Shown here piece by piece: positions 44,593 to 54,595 of a DNA stretch of 64,000 nt. Both the position numbers and the translations under genes were made by a program. The DNA comes from Cupriavidus taiwanensis LMG 19424 (GTDB lineage Bacteria > Pseudomonadota > Gammaproteobacteria > Burkholderiales > Burkholderiaceae): NCBI RefSeq assembly GCF_000069785.1, contig NC_010528.1:2480001-2544000 (forward strand), given 5' to 3'. The notes beneath the pieces were generated by a model. That model was not told where the DNA came from, made no database searches, and saw only the letters and a program-made list of their open reading frames with translations. How positions within the stretch are numbered: the first letter of the stretch is position 1; every line of letters starts with the position of its first letter.

Positions 44593-44709
44593 CACCCCCA
44601 TGCCTGCATTACCTGACCGCCCCACGGTGCCCCGACGCCGGGCCGGCCCGGGACAATTTATCTCGAACGGCACGTGTCCCATTGACGGAGCATCGGGGGC
44701 GCCGATCGG

Positions 44710-45594
44710 CTAACCCAGACGACGCTTCGCGTCGATGGCAATGCCGAGCAACACACTGACAAGCAGACCGATTGCCAGCCCAGCAGCGCCAAAAAGCGAC
44801 TTGCGCGGAAAGACATGGCGACGGCTCACCTCGACTGGGCCGAGGAGGTGCGTATTGTAAGTGCGTTCCTGACTCAGCAATTCATGGAGCGTGTTCTTGC
44901 GGAGGCGCAGAAAACGAAGCGCCTTTTCATTTTCATTGACCATCTCGCTCAGCAAGACATTCTCGGAGAATTTCCCCGCCACATTTACATGCTCGCGATT
45001 CCTAACTAGTCCGTTCAGCATTTCCCGACGTTTGTCTTCACGGGCTACACCCTGCGTAACTTCCTGCAAATCGGCATTAAGCCGATCCACTGAAGGTCGC
45101 ATAAGACCGCCATGGATACGCGTCAATTCATCACTGATAGCCTGCGCCGTACGCCTTGCCCGGTCCGGCGAAAACCCTCGTACGGAAAACTGAATCAGAT
45201 CGCTACCGGCCAGCATGGTGGACCTTAATGACGCGCGCAGCAGCGTGGCATCCGCCCCTTCTTCGGTGCCGACCGCAAGACCAAGACGCTTCAACACAGC
45301 GTCGCTAAACTGAGGAATTCTCAGTCGCTCAAGCGCCCGCGCAGTGGGCTCGACCAAGGTCGGAGGAGCCGGTGCCGTCGCCCCCTCATTCGCCACCTGC
45401 CCTATCTGCAGCACACCCGTGGCTTCCCATTGACGTGGAAGAACGTACGTCAACGCGATACCAATGAAAAGTCCCACGACGCTCAGTGTCAGAATCTTCT
45501 TGGCGTGGCGCTGTAGAAACTCAGCCACATCTTCGAATGTGACAACGATTCCTTCCTCCTTGTTGTCTGCAGTGGGAGCGGATTTCGTATTCAT
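44710..45594 (-). CDS. wzz: Wzz-type chain length determinant protein
   Basis: A 294-residue protein with the Wzz layout: a first membrane helix near residues 34-51 (ILTLSVVGLFIGIALTYVLP), a long periplasmic helical region, and a second helix near 267-286 (LFGAAGLAIGLLVSVLLGIA) with a Pro-containing entry SRRHVFPRKS. It sets the modal length of Wzy-made O-antigen. There is no C-terminal kinase domain, so it is a Wzz and not a Wzc-like exporter. It is last in a minus-strand run, one base after the wecA-like gene. Confidence 0.88.
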   Translation of the reverse strand: MNTKSAPTADNKEEGIVVTFEDVAEFLQRHAKKILTLSVVGLFIGIALTYVLPRQWEATGVLQIGQVANEGATAPAPPTLVEPTARALERLRIPQFSDAVLKRLGLAVGTEEGADATLLRASLRSTMLAGSDLIQFSVRGFSPDRARRTAQAISDELTRIHGGLMRPSVDRLNADLQEVTQGVAREDKRREMLNGLVRNREHVNVAGKFSENVLLSEMVNENEKALRFLRLRKNTLHELLSQERTYNTHLLGPVEVSRRHVFPRKSLFGAAGLAIGLLVSVLLGIAIDAKRRLG

Positions 45595-45595
45595 A

Positions 45596-46693
45596 TTATC
45601 TCTTAATAATCATCCAACGCGGCGACTGGAATCGGACGATTCGCCAATACAGCCACACGTACAGAACTATGAACAACCCAGTAAAAATCAACAGCATAGT
45701 TCGATTGTTCCAGAACAATGTCGCAGGCAGCACCGCCATCAGGCTCAATAGCCAGAGATAGGGAGAAGTCATCGAATTCCGGCGGAGCCTGTGCCGTTCT
45801 TCCTTACTGCCTACCGCCCAGCGCATGAGGCGCTGATAGATCAAGGTATGCAGGTGCACACCGTCTGGATACCCCGCCGGCACACCCTTCAGGACGCGGC
45901 GTCGATAGATCGAGAATAGGGTCTCGAAAATCGGATAGATCAACATCAGCACTGGATACCAAGCCGAAACCTGAGGATTGCGCATTACCAGCAGGATGCT
46001 GCACTCGGCCAGGACGAAGCCGATCAGGTAGGCTCCCCCATCACCAAGGAAAATATGTCCGGCGGGAAAATTCCAGATGAAGAAGCCTAGGATAGCACCA
46101 ACCATTGCGAACGCCACAGTGATAATCAGCGGATCGCTGACTTGGAATGACACATAGGCGAGCGACACGAACATCAGCATCGACACCATGGATGCCAGGC
46201 CGTTGAATCCGTCGATGATGTTGATGGCATTGGCCACTCCCGCGACGGCAAATACCGTGATCAGTCCACCCAGGAACGGCAGGGCGAGCGCCATGTCGAG
46301 GTAGTGGATATCGATGCGTACGATCCGGGCATCGAGAAGATACGCGGCAAGTATGGCCGAGACCATTGTTGCGATGAGTCGCTCTCGGGGACTTACACGC
46401 TTTGTCAAGTCTTCAATGAAGCCGGCCAGGAATGCGGGAGTCGCGCTGCAAAGCAACAGGAAATAGGGGTAGCCAAGCGCTTCCGAGTCACGCAGAACAA
46501 ACAGTGCGATGCTCACGCCGACCAGCGCAAGCGAAATGCCAAGTCCACCCACACGGGGAACTGGACGTGCATGGAATTTCTGGACTCCGTTCAGATCCCA
46601 ATCCGCGGTAATGTGAGCATGTACGCTTGAATAGCGTATCACCAGCAGCGTAAAGAGAAACGAGAGTACAAACGCAATCGAAAGTGTCAGCAT
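45596..46693 (-). CDS. WecA-like undecaprenyl-phosphate N-acetylhexosamine-1-phosphate transferase
   Basis: A 365-residue polytopic membrane enzyme of the MraY/WecA family with about eleven helices. HARPVPRVGGLGISLALVGV is the first cytoplasmic loop motif. The Asp-rich catalytic motif reads NAINIIDGFNGLASMVSMLM, and HIFLGDGGAYLIGFVLAECS gives the next catalytic Asp. The His-rich sugar-recognition loop PDGVHLHTLIYQRLMRW is also present. It would start a repeat by putting a HexNAc-1-phosphate on undecaprenyl phosphate, in parallel with the unrelated initiator at 26784. It lies between rfbC and wzz. Confidence 0.92.
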   Translation of the reverse strand: MLTLSIAFVLSFLFTLLVIRYSSVHAHITADWDLNGVQKFHARPVPRVGGLGISLALVGVSIALFVLRDSEALGYPYFLLLCSATPAFLAGFIEDLTKRVSPRERLIATMVSAILAAYLLDARIVRIDIHYLDMALALPFLGGLITVFAVAGVANAINIIDGFNGLASMVSMLMFVSLAYVSFQVSDPLIITVAFAMVGAILGFFIWNFPAGHIFLGDGGAYLIGFVLAECSILLVMRNPQVSAWYPVLMLIYPIFETLFSIYRRRVLKGVPAGYPDGVHLHTLIYQRLMRWAVGSKEERHRLRRNSMTSPYLWLLSLMAVLPATLFWNNRTMLLIFTGLFIVLYVWLYWRIVRFQSPRWMIIKR

Positions 46694-46820
46694 ATGGAGA
46701 GGGTTATACCACCACTGTTGGCCGTCATGCGGATCAATAACCGCCGGACAAATTCAGCCCGTTTCTTGGACCTAGCAGGCGCATAATCGACCGCCTCGCG
46801 CGGCAAGGACGCGAACGCAT

Positions 46821-47372
46821 CTATTCGAACAGGTCCGCCTCAGTCAGCAGCTTGCCTGCGGAGTCCTTCGCGGCGAGGAAGGGGCTTCCGTCGATGGGCC
46901 ATTCAATGCCGACATGGGGATCATTCCAGACCAAGCTTCGCTCGTGCTCCGGATGCCAATAGTCCGTGACCTTGTACAAGAACTCGGCCACGTCAGACGT
47001 CACGACAAATCCATGCGCAAAACCCGCTGGGATCCAGAGCTGTCGCTTGTTTTTTGCTGATAAGGTCACGCCAACCCATTTGCCAAGGTTCGGCGAGCTT
47101 TTGCGCATGTCCACGGCCACGTCGAACACTTCGCCATCCACCACGCGGACCAGCTTGCCCTGGCTATGCTGGATCTGATAGTGCAGGCCGCGCAGCACAT
47201 TGCGCGCCGAACGGGAATGGTTGTCCTGCACAAAGGTACAACGCTGGCCGATGGCCTCTTCGAAGTCGCGCTGATTGAAGGATTCGAAGAAGAATCCCCG
47301 ACTGTCGCCGAATACCTTGGGCTCGAGGATGAGCACCTCGGGCAGGCTGGTAGGAATGACTTGCAGACTCAC
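46821..47372 (-). CDS. rfbC: dTDP-4-dehydrorhamnose 3,5-epimerase
   Basis: A 183-residue cupin of the RmlC family, third step of dTDP-L-rhamnose synthesis. [20 protein letters not shown] and [20 protein letters not shown] contain the conserved His of the active site (GLHYQ); [22 protein letters not shown] sequence forms the substrate pocket. The GTG start at 47372 overlaps the stop of rfbA (GTGA), which decides the start against a 42-residue upstream extension. Fourth gene of the rfbBDAC run. Confidence 0.95.
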   Translation of the reverse strand: MSLQVIPTSLPEVLILEPKVFGDSRGFFFESFNQRDFEEAIGQRCTFVQDNHSRSARNVLRGLHYQIQHSQGKLVRVVDGEVFDVAVDMRKSSPNLGKWVGVTLSAKNKRQLWIPAGFAHGFVVTSDVAEFLYKVTDYWHPEHERSLVWNDPHVGIEWPIDGSPFLAAKDSAGKLLTEADLFE

Positions 47373-48247
47373 TTGATTGCCTCCGCAACGATCTGTCGGA
47401 GGTACTGCCCATAGCCGTTTTTGGACAAGGGCCCGGCCATTGCTTCCACCTGTTCGGCACTGATCCATTTGCTCCGATAAGCAATTTCTTCCGGGCATGC
47501 AACCATCAGACCCTGCCGCTTCTGCAGCGTGGCGATAAAACTCGCCGCCTCAAGCAGCGAGTCGTGCGTGCCCGTATCGAGCCATGCATATCCACGCCCC
47601 ATGATCTCTACATTCAACTCGCCCTTAGTCAAGTAGTGCTTATTCACGTCGGTGATTTCCAGTTCGCCGCGCGCCGACGGCCTAATGTCGGCCGCAATGT
47701 CGCAAACCTGATTGTCGTAGAAATACAGCCCGGTCACCGCATAGTTAGAACGCGGCTTCGCCGGTTTTTCGGCGAGCGACAGCGCCCGGAAATCGTCGTC
47801 AAACTCGATGACGCCGTAACGCTCGGGGTCGTGCACATGGTAGGCGAACACCGTCGCGCCATGATCCAGTTGGGACGCACGCTGCAACTGGCGCACGAGA
47901 TCGTGTCCGAAAAATATGTTGTCGCCCAGGATCAGCGTTGATGAATTATTGCCAACGAAATTCCTGCCGATGATGAACGCCTGCGCTAGGCCGTCCGGAG
48001 ACGCCTGTACAGCGTATTGCAGATTGATGCCCCAGTTGCTGCCATCGCCAAGCATGTCCGCGAACCGCGGCGTATCTTCCGGAGTGGAGATGATAAGGAT
48101 GTCCCGAATCCCTGCCAGCATCAGCGTGGACAGCGGATAGTAGATCATCGGCTTGTCATACACCGGCAGCAACTGCTTGGAGACCGATCGCGTGATCGGA
48201 TAGAGCCGTGTGCCGGAGCCTCCGGCTAGGATGATGCCCTTGCGCAT
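47369..48247 (-). CDS. rfbA: glucose-1-phosphate thymidylyltransferase
   Basis: A 292-residue RmlA enzyme making dTDP-glucose from glucose 1-phosphate and dTTP, the first step towards dTDP-L-rhamnose. The N-terminal signature [20 protein letters not shown] is followed by [33 protein letters not shown] holds the metal-binding Asp, and [19 protein letters not shown] and [14 protein letters not shown] complete the family pattern. Glucose 1-phosphate could come from the AlgC-type mutase at 23990. I chose the ATG at [10 protein letters not shown]. Confidence 0.97.
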   Translation of the reverse strand: MRKGIILAGGSGTRLYPITRSVSKQLLPVYDKPMIYYPLSTLMLAGIRDILIISTPEDTPRFADMLGDGSNWGINLQYAVQASPDGLAQAFIIGRNFVGNNSSTLILGDNIFFGHDLVRQLQRASQLDHGATVFAYHVHDPERYGVIEFDDDFRALSLAEKPAKPRSNYAVTGLYFYDNQVCDIAADIRPSARGELEITDVNKHYLTKGELNVEIMGRGYAWLDTGTHDSLLEAASFIATLQKRQGLMVACPEEIAYRSKWISAEQVEAMAGPLSKNGYGQYLRQIVAEAIK

Positions 48248-48257
48248 AGCGACTCGC

Positions 48258-49172
48258 TCAGGAAAAGATCTGGTCCAGCAGGTGGTGCACACCTTGCTGC
48301 CAATCTGGAAGATGGATGCCGAAAGTTTGGCGCAGCTTGCCAGTGTCCAGGCGAGAATTGGCCGGGCGCGGCGCAGGCAGTGGATACGCCGTGGCAGGAA
48401 TGGCTTCGATGTGGGATGGGTCTACCTTCAACTCGATGCCTTGGGCCGCGGCGTAGCGCAGAACTTCCGTAGCGTAGGCGTGCCAAGTTGTCTCGCCGGC
48501 GGCAGCCAGATGGTAGACGCCCGAGGCGAAGGTGCGGCGGTCACCGTTGAGCCAGTGCCGCGCCACGATCTGCGCGGTCACGTCAGCGATTAGCGAGGCC
48601 GTGGTCGGGGCACCGAACTGGTCCGCGATCACCCGCAGGCTATCGCGCTCGCGACCGAGCTTGAGCATTGTCTTGGCAAAGTTACCGCCGTGGGCGCCAG
48701 CCACCCAGCACGTCCGCAGGACCAGTGCGTGACCGCCGGCCGCGGCAATAGCCTCCTCGCCGGCAAGCTTGCTCTTGCCGTACACCGATTGCGGATTGAC
48801 GGGGTCGGTTTCGACGTAGGCGCCGTCCTTGCTGCCGTCGAAGACATAGTCGGTCGAGTAATGGACTAACAGGCTGCCGAGCGCCTTCGCTTCTTCGGCC
48901 AGGACACCGGCGGCGGTGCCATTGATGGCGAAGGCCAGTTCGGCCTCGGTCTCGGCCTTGTCCACGGCGGTGTAGGCCGCCGGATTGATGATCACGTCAG
49001 GGCGGCATTCGCGCACCACCCTGCGGATCTGATCCGGGCGCGACAGGTCGCAGCCGGCGCGACCCAGCGCCACCACCCGCCCAAGCGGTGCCAGGCTGCG
49101 GCGCAATTCGAAGCCGACCTGGCCGTTGCTACCGGTTATGAGGAGAGTGGGAACACCTGCACTAAGCAGCAT
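48258..49172 (-). CDS. rfbD: dTDP-4-dehydrorhamnose reductase
   Basis: A 304-residue RmlD enzyme, last step of dTDP-L-rhamnose synthesis. The NADPH site is [39 protein letters not shown] is the family motif, [20 protein letters not shown] and the catalytic YGKSK follow, and the C-terminus has [17 protein letters not shown]. The start overlaps the rfbB stop by 11 bases, consistent with translational coupling. Confidence 0.96.
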   Translation of the reverse strand: MLLSAGVPTLLITGSNGQVGFELRRSLAPLGRVVALGRAGCDLSRPDQIRRVVRECRPDVIINPAAYTAVDKAETEAELAFAINGTAAGVLAEEAKALGSLLVHYSTDYVFDGSKDGAYVETDPVNPQSVYGKSKLAGEEAIAAAGGHALVLRTCWVAGAHGGNFAKTMLKLGRERDSLRVIADQFGAPTTASLIADVTAQIVARHWLNGDRRTFASGVYHLAAAGETTWHAYATEVLRYAAAQGIELKVDPSHIEAIPATAYPLPAPRPANSRLDTGKLRQTFGIHLPDWQQGVHHLLDQIFS

Positions 49173-50226
49173 ATTGCTTTTCCACCCAGTTCCGATACTC
49201 CCCGGACATCACGTCCTGCACCCATGCCTGGTTGTCGAGGTACCACTGAACCGTCTTGCGCAGGCCGGATTCAAACGTCTCCGCCGGCTTCCAGCCCAAT
49301 TCGCGCTCCAGCTTGCGCGCATCGATGGCGTAGCGGCGGTCGTGACCCGGACGATCTTTCACAAACGTGATCTGATCGCGATAGGAGCCCACCTCCTTCG
49401 GCTGCAGTTCGTCCAGCAAGTCGCACAGGGTGTGCACCACGTCGAGGTTGGTCTTCTCGTTCCAGCCACCAACGTTGTAGGTCTCGCCGAGCTTGCCCCG
49501 CGCCAACACTTCCCTGATGGCTGAGCAATGATCACGCACGTATAGCCAGTCACGCACGTTCTGCCCGTCGCCATAAATCGGCAGCGGCTTGCCAGCTAGA
49601 GCGTTGGCGATTACCAGCGGGATCAGCTTCTCAGGGAAATGATACGGGCCGTAGTTGTTCGAGCAGTTGGTCGTCAGTACCGGCAGGCCATAAGTATGGT
49701 GATATGCCCGGACCAGATGGTCGGATGCGGCCTTCGACGCCGAATACGGACTGTTTGGTGCATAGGGTGTGGTCTCGGAGAACTGCGGATCGGTCTCACT
49801 GAGCGAACCGAACACTTCATCCGTGGATACGTGAAGGAAGCGGAAAGCGGATTTAGCAGGCTCTTCGAGGCCGGCCCAATAGGCACGCGCCGCTTCCAGC
49901 AGCGTAAAAGTGCCTACGATATTTGTCTGAATGAAATCAGCCGGCCCATGGATAGAGCGATCTACGTGACTCTCGGCGGCGAAATGCACAACTGCACGCG
50001 GCTTGTGTGTAGCAAAGAGCTTGTCCAGCGCGGCACGGTCACAAATATCCGTCTGCGAAAACACGTGCCGCGGATCATCCTCGACCGACGCCAGCGTCTT
50101 CCGATTGCCGGCATAGGTAAGCTTGTCGACGTTGACGACCCCATCCGCCGACTTATCGCCCAACCATGCCAGAACGAAATTGGCGCCAATGAAACCGGCG
50201 CCCCCAGTGACCAAAATATGGGACAA
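49162..50226 (-). CDS. rfbB: dTDP-glucose 4,6-dehydratase
   Basis: A 354-residue RmlB enzyme. [20 protein letters not shown] is the NAD site, [20 protein letters not shown] a typical motif, and TDEVFG with the catalytic [12 protein letters not shown] is intact. The start is TTG, chosen because AAGGAG lies six bases upstream and the NAD-binding strand begins at once; an in-frame ATG far upstream (50403) would add 59 unconserved residues. Product dTDP-4-keto-6-deoxyglucose feeds rhamnose synthesis and could also feed the DegT enzymes in block D. It is the first gene of the minus-strand run rfbBDAC-wecA-wzz. Confidence 0.96.
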   Translation of the reverse strand: MSHILVTGGAGFIGANFVLAWLGDKSADGVVNVDKLTYAGNRKTLASVEDDPRHVFSQTDICDRAALDKLFATHKPRAVVHFAAESHVDRSIHGPADFIQTNIVGTFTLLEAARAYWAGLEEPAKSAFRFLHVSTDEVFGSLSETDPQFSETTPYAPNSPYSASKAASDHLVRAYHHTYGLPVLTTNCSNNYGPYHFPEKLIPLVIANALAGKPLPIYGDGQNVRDWLYVRDHCSAIREVLARGKLGETYNVGGWNEKTNLDVVHTLCDLLDELQPKEVGSYRDQITFVKDRPGHDRRYAIDARKLERELGWKPAETFESGLRKTVQWYLDNQAWVQDVMSGEYRNWVEKQYAA

Positions 50227-50457
50227 AACTTGCTCCTTGCCTCGATATGTTTCGATGACCCGACAAAAGCCGAGCGCCCACCTTGTCCTCTTCCGGGACG
50301 GCGGGGCGTTAAGTGCCTGCAGAAGTGGCGGTATTCTATCCGAGGGACACCGTGGACCGGCACTCACCGGACCTCTTTTTGTTGCCTCATGTAACGACGC
50401 CACGGTATATCGGTCACAAAACTACAAATAGAAGCGAAATACTTTCCTTGCTTTCTG

Positions 50458-51306
50458 ATGACAAACCATAACGTTACCCATACATCACTTTATGCAATCG
50501 GTGACTTGCAGGGCTGCGGCGCGTCGCTAGATGCCCTGCTTGGCCAGTTCATCGGGGAACCGCCCTTGCGCTTCGTCGGCGACCTGGTCAACCGCGGCCC
50601 CTCCTCGCTTGAGACCCTTCGCACGATCCGCGCCATGGGCTCCCGTGCCGAAACCGTCCTCGGCAACCACGACATCCACCTTCTCGCCGTAGCCTCCGGC
50701 GTCCGCAAGAATGGCCGCCACGACACCCTGGACGACATCCTCGCCGCCCCCGACCGTGACGACCTGCTCACCTGGCTGCGCCACCGCCCCCTGGCCCTGC
50801 TGGAAAACAACTTCCTGCTGGTCCATGCCGGCGTCCTCCCCCAATGGACCGCGACCCAGGTAATCGACCTCGCCCACGAAGTCGAAGAACAACTGCAAGG
50901 CCCCAACTGGCAGGGTTTCCTCGCCGACATCTTCGGCAACACCCCCGACCGCTGGCACGACGGCCTGCGTGGCATCGACCGTCTCCGCGTGGTGGTGAAT
51001 GCCCTCACCCGCCTGCGCTACTGCACGGTCGACGGGGTGATGGACTTCAAGACCAAGGATGGCCCGGGCAAGGCGCCGGACGGCTTCATGCCATGGTTCG
51101 ACGTGCCGGGCCGGCGCACCGAGGATGTGACGGTGGTCTGCGGGCACTGGTCGACGCTCGGCCTGGTCATGCGCCCGAACCTGATGGCGCTCGATACGGG
51201 CTGCGTCTGGGGTGGCAAGCTGACGGCGGCGCGCCTGGCACAGGACCCGGCCGAGCGGACCGTCATCCAGGTGGATTGCCCGCAATATTGCGATCCGCTG
51301 GCCTGA
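50458..51306 (+). CDS. apaH: symmetrical bis(5'-nucleosyl)-tetraphosphatase
   Basis: A 282-residue metallophosphatase that splits Ap4A into two ADP in the cytosol. The calcineurin-like metal motifs are [17 protein letters not shown] (GDxxG), [17 protein letters not shown] (GDxxxRG) and [15 protein letters not shown] (GNHD/E), and [13 protein letters not shown] and CGHWSTLG give the later His ligands. The divergent 231-base gap to rfbB must hold both promoters; I see no confident elements. It marks the return to housekeeping sequence after the polysaccharide locus. Confidence 0.96.
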   Translation: MTNHNVTHTSLYAIGDLQGCGASLDALLGQFIGEPPLRFVGDLVNRGPSSLETLRTIRAMGSRAETVLGNHDIHLLAVASGVRKNGRHDTLDDILAAPDRDDLLTWLRHRPLALLENNFLLVHAGVLPQWTATQVIDLAHEVEEQLQGPNWQGFLADIFGNTPDRWHDGLRGIDRLRVVVNALTRLRYCTVDGVMDFKTKDGPGKAPDGFMPWFDVPGRRTEDVTVVCGHWSTLGLVMRPNLMALDTGCVWGGKLTAARLAQDPAERTVIQVDCPQYCDPLA

Positions 51307-51341
51307 CTCGCTATCCCGCGTCGGCGGGGACGACAGGACAG

Positions 51342-52175
51342 CTAGCCGATGGCAGCGGACGCGGGCTGAGGAGCGGTGCCAGGTTCGGGCGGTCGATTCA
51401 GGCGCTGGGCTGCCGTGGCGGCGTGCTCGGCGGCACCCTGGCTGAGGTGGGCGACGACTTCCCTTGCGGAAGCCGCCAGTTCGCGGCGGTCGCCCGAGGC
51501 CGGCAGCAGCGCCGGCCCGACCACCAGCCGCGCCTTGATCCGCGGCGCGCGCAGGACCGTCTCCAGCGATTGCAGCAGCGTGGTGTCGCCGATATAGGCG
51601 GCGGCCAGCGTCGGCTGGCCCGTGGCCGCATCGAGGTAGTTCAACCCCAGCGGCTGCACCGGCAGCCCCCCCGAAATCGGCGCCTGCATCAGGTTGGCAT
51701 GAAACGGCAGCACGCTGGTCCCATCCGTCGTCGTCCCTTCCGGAAACACCCCGACCAGGTCGCCCTGCAGCATCACATCCGTAATGTCGTGCAGCACGCG
51801 ATGCGCATCTCGCTTGCGCGCCCGCTCGATGAAGATGGTGCCGGTCTTGTCGCACAGCCAGCCGATCAGCGGCCAGCTGCGGATCTCGGATTTGGCGACG
51901 AAGCGCACCGGCTGCCAGCTGTGGATCACGTAGATGTCCAGCCACGAGATGTGGTTGGACACCACCATCGCCCCCTGCCGTGCCGCCCCGGTGTGCGCGG
52001 CGCCGGTGGCGTCGACCACCTCCACTTCCACCCCGCAAATCCGCAACAGCCGCCGCGACCAGCGCCGGATATGCCATTCGCGCGAGCGCACGCCCAGCCA
52101 CGGGAACAGCAAGGCGCAGGTCAGCAGCCCGCGCAGCAGGTGCAGGACCAGTGCGGTCTTGCGCAGCCAGATCAT
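51342..52175 (-). CDS. plsC: 1-acyl-sn-glycerol-3-phosphate acyltransferase family protein
   Basis: A 277-residue PlsC-type acyltransferase for phosphatidic acid synthesis. An N-terminal membrane helix (RKTALVLHLLRGLLTCALLF) is present. The catalytic motif reads NHISWLDIYV, where the usual NHxxxxD pattern is kept, and VGVFPEGTTTDG is the FPEGT phosphate-binding motif. The C-terminal 70 residues are Ala/Pro-rich. Its ATG overlaps the stop of the dihydroorotase-like gene (ATGA), so this lipid gene is coupled to the pyrimidine run. Acyl donor and exact acceptor are not known. Confidence 0.92.
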   Translation of the reverse strand: MIWLRKTALVLHLLRGLLTCALLFPWLGVRSREWHIRRWSRRLLRICGVEVEVVDATGAAHTGAARQGAMVVSNHISWLDIYVIHSWQPVRFVAKSEIRSWPLIGWLCDKTGTIFIERARKRDAHRVLHDITDVMLQGDLVGVFPEGTTTDGTSVLPFHANLMQAPISGGLPVQPLGLNYLDAATGQPTLAAAYIGDTTLLQSLETVLRAPRIKARLVVGPALLPASGDRRELAASAREVVAHLSQGAAEHAATAAQRLNRPPEPGTAPQPASAAIG

Positions 52176-53455
52176 GCCTGGGCGTGGTTGCCGTAGACGA
52201 CTTGCCCGCCGACCAGGGTCATGCGGACCTTGCCTTCCATTTCGTAGCCGAGCCACGGCGAGTTCTTGCCCTGGCTCTTGAGCGAGCGGCGCTCGACCTT
52301 CCACACTTGCTTCGGATCGAACACGCACACATCGGCGGCGCTGCCGACGGCCAGGGTGCCGGCCTTGAGGCCGATCACGCGGGCGGGTTCGGCGGTGATG
52401 CGGGCCAGCGCCTGCGCCAGCGGGACCTTGTGCTCGCTGGCCCAGCGCAGGGTCAGCGGCAGCAGCAGTTCCAGGCCGGTTGCGCCCGGCGAGGCTTCGG
52501 CGAAGGGCAGCAGCTTCTCGTCGTCGTCGACCGGCGTGTGGTCCGAGCACAGTGCGTCGATGGTGCCGTCGGCCAGCGCGGCGACAATGGCGTCGCGGTC
52601 GCGCGGGCTGCGAAGCGGCGGCGAGAAGCGCATCTGCGAGTTGAAGTAGCCGATATCCATGTCGGTCAACGAGACGTGGTGGATATTGACGTCGCAGGTC
52701 ACTTTCAGGCCTTCGCGCTTGGCCTGGCGCACCAGTTCCAGCCCGGCGGCGGACGACAGCCGGCACAGGTGGACGCGGGCGCCGGTGCTGCGCATCAGCT
52801 CGAAGATGGTGTGCAGGCGCACGGTCTCGGCGATCACCGACACGCCGGACAGGCCCAGACGCGATGCCACCGCGCCGCTGGCGGCGACGCCGCCGCCCAG
52901 GAACGGGTCTTCCGGACGCAGCCAGACGGTGAAGCCGAAGGTCTGCGCGTATTGCAGCGCGCGCAGCAGCACCTGGGTGTTGCGCACCGGCGCCTCGGCC
53001 TGGCTGAAGCCGACGCAGCCGGCTTCGGTCAGCTGGCCCATCTCGGTCAGGGTCTCGCCCTTCAGGCCTAGCGTCAGCGCGCCCAGCGGATAGACGTGGG
53101 TCTGGTTCAGGGTACGGGCCCGGAACTTCAGCATTTCGACCAGGCCGGGCTCGTCGAGCACCGGGTCGGTGTCGGGCGGGCAGACCAGGCTGGTCACGCC
53201 GCCGGCGGTGGCGGCCGCGACTTCGGACTCGAGCGTGGCCTTGTATTCGTAGCCGGGCTCGCGCAGGCGCGCGGACAGGTCGACCAGGCCCGGGCACACG
53301 ATCAGCCCCCTGGCGTCGATGACCTTGTTGGCGGTGAAGTCCGCCGGGGCGCTGCCGACGCCGACGATCTTGCCGGCGGCGATATAGAGGTCCTGCGCGG
53401 CGTCGGTATTGCTGGCCGGATCGATCAGGCGGCCGCCCTGGATGTGAATCTTCAT
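52172..53455 (-). CDS. pyrX: dihydroorotase-like protein without metal ligands (PyrX / PyrC' type)
   Basis: A 427-residue amidohydrolase-fold protein of dihydroorotase length. The usual metal motif DxHxHxR reads DLSARLREPG (Ser61 and Arg63 replace both His). In ARVHLCRLSS the usual metal-binding His position near 232 is Arg. The later parts are kept, such as IHHVSLTD and CSDHTPVDD. This pattern fits non-catalytic PyrC' subunits known from Pseudomonas, which hold aspartate transcarbamoylase (PyrB) in a dodecamer; pyrB is directly upstream here. A catalytic pyrC should exist elsewhere in the genome. ATG 53455 (MKIHIQGGRL) is preferred over 53539, which adds 28 low-complexity residues. Confidence 0.9.
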   Translation of the reverse strand: MKIHIQGGRLIDPASNTDAAQDLYIAAGKIVGVGSAPADFTANKVIDARGLIVCPGLVDLSARLREPGYEYKATLESEVAAATAGGVTSLVCPPDTDPVLDEPGLVEMLKFRARTLNQTHVYPLGALTLGLKGETLTEMGQLTEAGCVGFSQAEAPVRNTQVLLRALQYAQTFGFTVWLRPEDPFLGGGVAASGAVASRLGLSGVSVIAETVRLHTIFELMRSTGARVHLCRLSSAAGLELVRQAKREGLKVTCDVNIHHVSLTDMDIGYFNSQMRFSPPLRSPRDRDAIVAALADGTIDALCSDHTPVDDDEKLLPFAEASPGATGLELLLPLTLRWASEHKVPLAQALARITAEPARVIGLKAGTLAVGSAADVCVFDPKQVWKVERRSLKSQGKNSPWLGYEMEGKVRMTLVGGQVVYGNHAQA

Positions 53456-53538
53456 AGCTTGGCTTGTCGTGTCGCTGGGCTGGTTCGGTGTGTTCTGGCT
53501 GGCGTGCGGGCTGATGTGCGGGGTGGGGCTGGCCGGCA

Positions 53539-54510
53539 TCAGTCGTTGTTCCCGGCGACGATGCCCATCACCGCCATGCGCACGGCGATGCCGAAGGTCA
53601 CCTGGTTCAGGATCACCGACTGCGCGCCATCGGCCACGGCGGAGTCGATCTCGACGCCGCGGTTCATCGGCCCGGGGTGCATCACGATGGCGTCCGGTTT
53701 GGCCAGCGCCAGGCGTTCCGGGGTCAGGCCGTAGGCCTTGAAGTACTCCTGCGCGGACGGGAGCAGCGCGCCGCTCATGCGTTCGTTCTGCAGCCGCAGC
53801 ATGATCACCACGTCGACGCCCTTGAGGCCCTCTTCCATGCTGTGGAACACGCGCACGCCCATCTGCTCCAGCCCGGACGGCAGCAGCGTGCGCGGGCCGA
53901 TGGCGCGCACTTCGGGCACGCCCAGCGTGGTCAGCGCGTGGATGTCGGAGCGCGCCACGCGCGAGTGCAGGATGTCGCCGACGATGGCCACCGTCAGGTT
54001 GGTGAAGTCCTTCTTGAAATGCCGGATGGTGTACATGTCCAGCAAGCCCTGCGTCGGGTGCGCATGGCGGCCATCGCCCGCGTTGATCACGTGCACGTGC
54101 GGCGCGACGTGCTCGGCGATCAGGTAGGGCGCGCCCGAGCTGGCATGGCGCACCACGAACATGTCGGCGGACATTGCCGACAGGTTGTTGATGGTGTCCA
54201 GCAGCGACTCGCCCTTGCTGGTCGACGAGGCGTTGATGTTCAGGTTCAGCACGTCCGCCGACAGCCGCTTGGCGGCGATCTCGAAGGTGGTGCGGGTGCG
54301 GGTGGAGTTCTCGAAGAACAGGTTGAACACGCTCTTGCCGCGCAGCAGCGGCACCTTCTTGACATCGCGGTCGGAGTCGGACAGCGAGACGAACTGGCTG
54401 GCGGTGTCGAGGATGTGCGTGATCATGTCACGCGACAACCCCTCGATCGACAGCAGGTGCTTCAGTTCGCCGTTCTTGGTGAGCTGCGGGTTGCGGAACG
54501 TCTTGGTCAT
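53539..54510 (-). CDS. pyrB: aspartate carbamoyltransferase catalytic subunit
   Basis: A 323-residue transcarbamoylase joining carbamoyl phosphate and aspartate in pyrimidine synthesis. The carbamoyl-phosphate loop is [13 protein letters not shown] (residues 66-77), followed by [15 protein letters not shown], the loop that contributes the catalytic Ser and Lys. [26 protein letters not shown] and [11 protein letters not shown] complete the active-site set. The start [10 protein letters not shown] fits family length. It lies between pyrR and pyrX and probably assembles with the PyrX protein. Confidence 0.97.
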   Translation of the reverse strand: MTKTFRNPQLTKNGELKHLLSIEGLSRDMITHILDTASQFVSLSDSDRDVKKVPLLRGKSVFNLFFENSTRTRTTFEIAAKRLSADVLNLNINASSTSKGESLLDTINNLSAMSADMFVVRHASSGAPYLIAEHVAPHVHVINAGDGRHAHPTQGLLDMYTIRHFKKDFTNLTVAIVGDILHSRVARSDIHALTTLGVPEVRAIGPRTLLPSGLEQMGVRVFHSMEEGLKGVDVVIMLRLQNERMSGALLPSAQEYFKAYGLTPERLALAKPDAIVMHPGPMNRGVEIDSAVADGAQSVILNQVTFGIAVRMAVMGIVAGNND

Positions 54511-54595
54511 GGCTGGTCGGGCGCGGGCAAAAAACGGGAGGTGGTCTGGTCTCGGAGCGGGGTCGGGGGCGCGCCGGGCGCCCCTTGGTGCCGGT

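Noticed and set aside
51342..53297. A single long minus-strand frame that would fuse sequence upstream to plsC
   Set aside because: The upstream part is a frame shadow of the dihydroorotase-like gene; the real plsC starts at the ATGA overlap at 52175.
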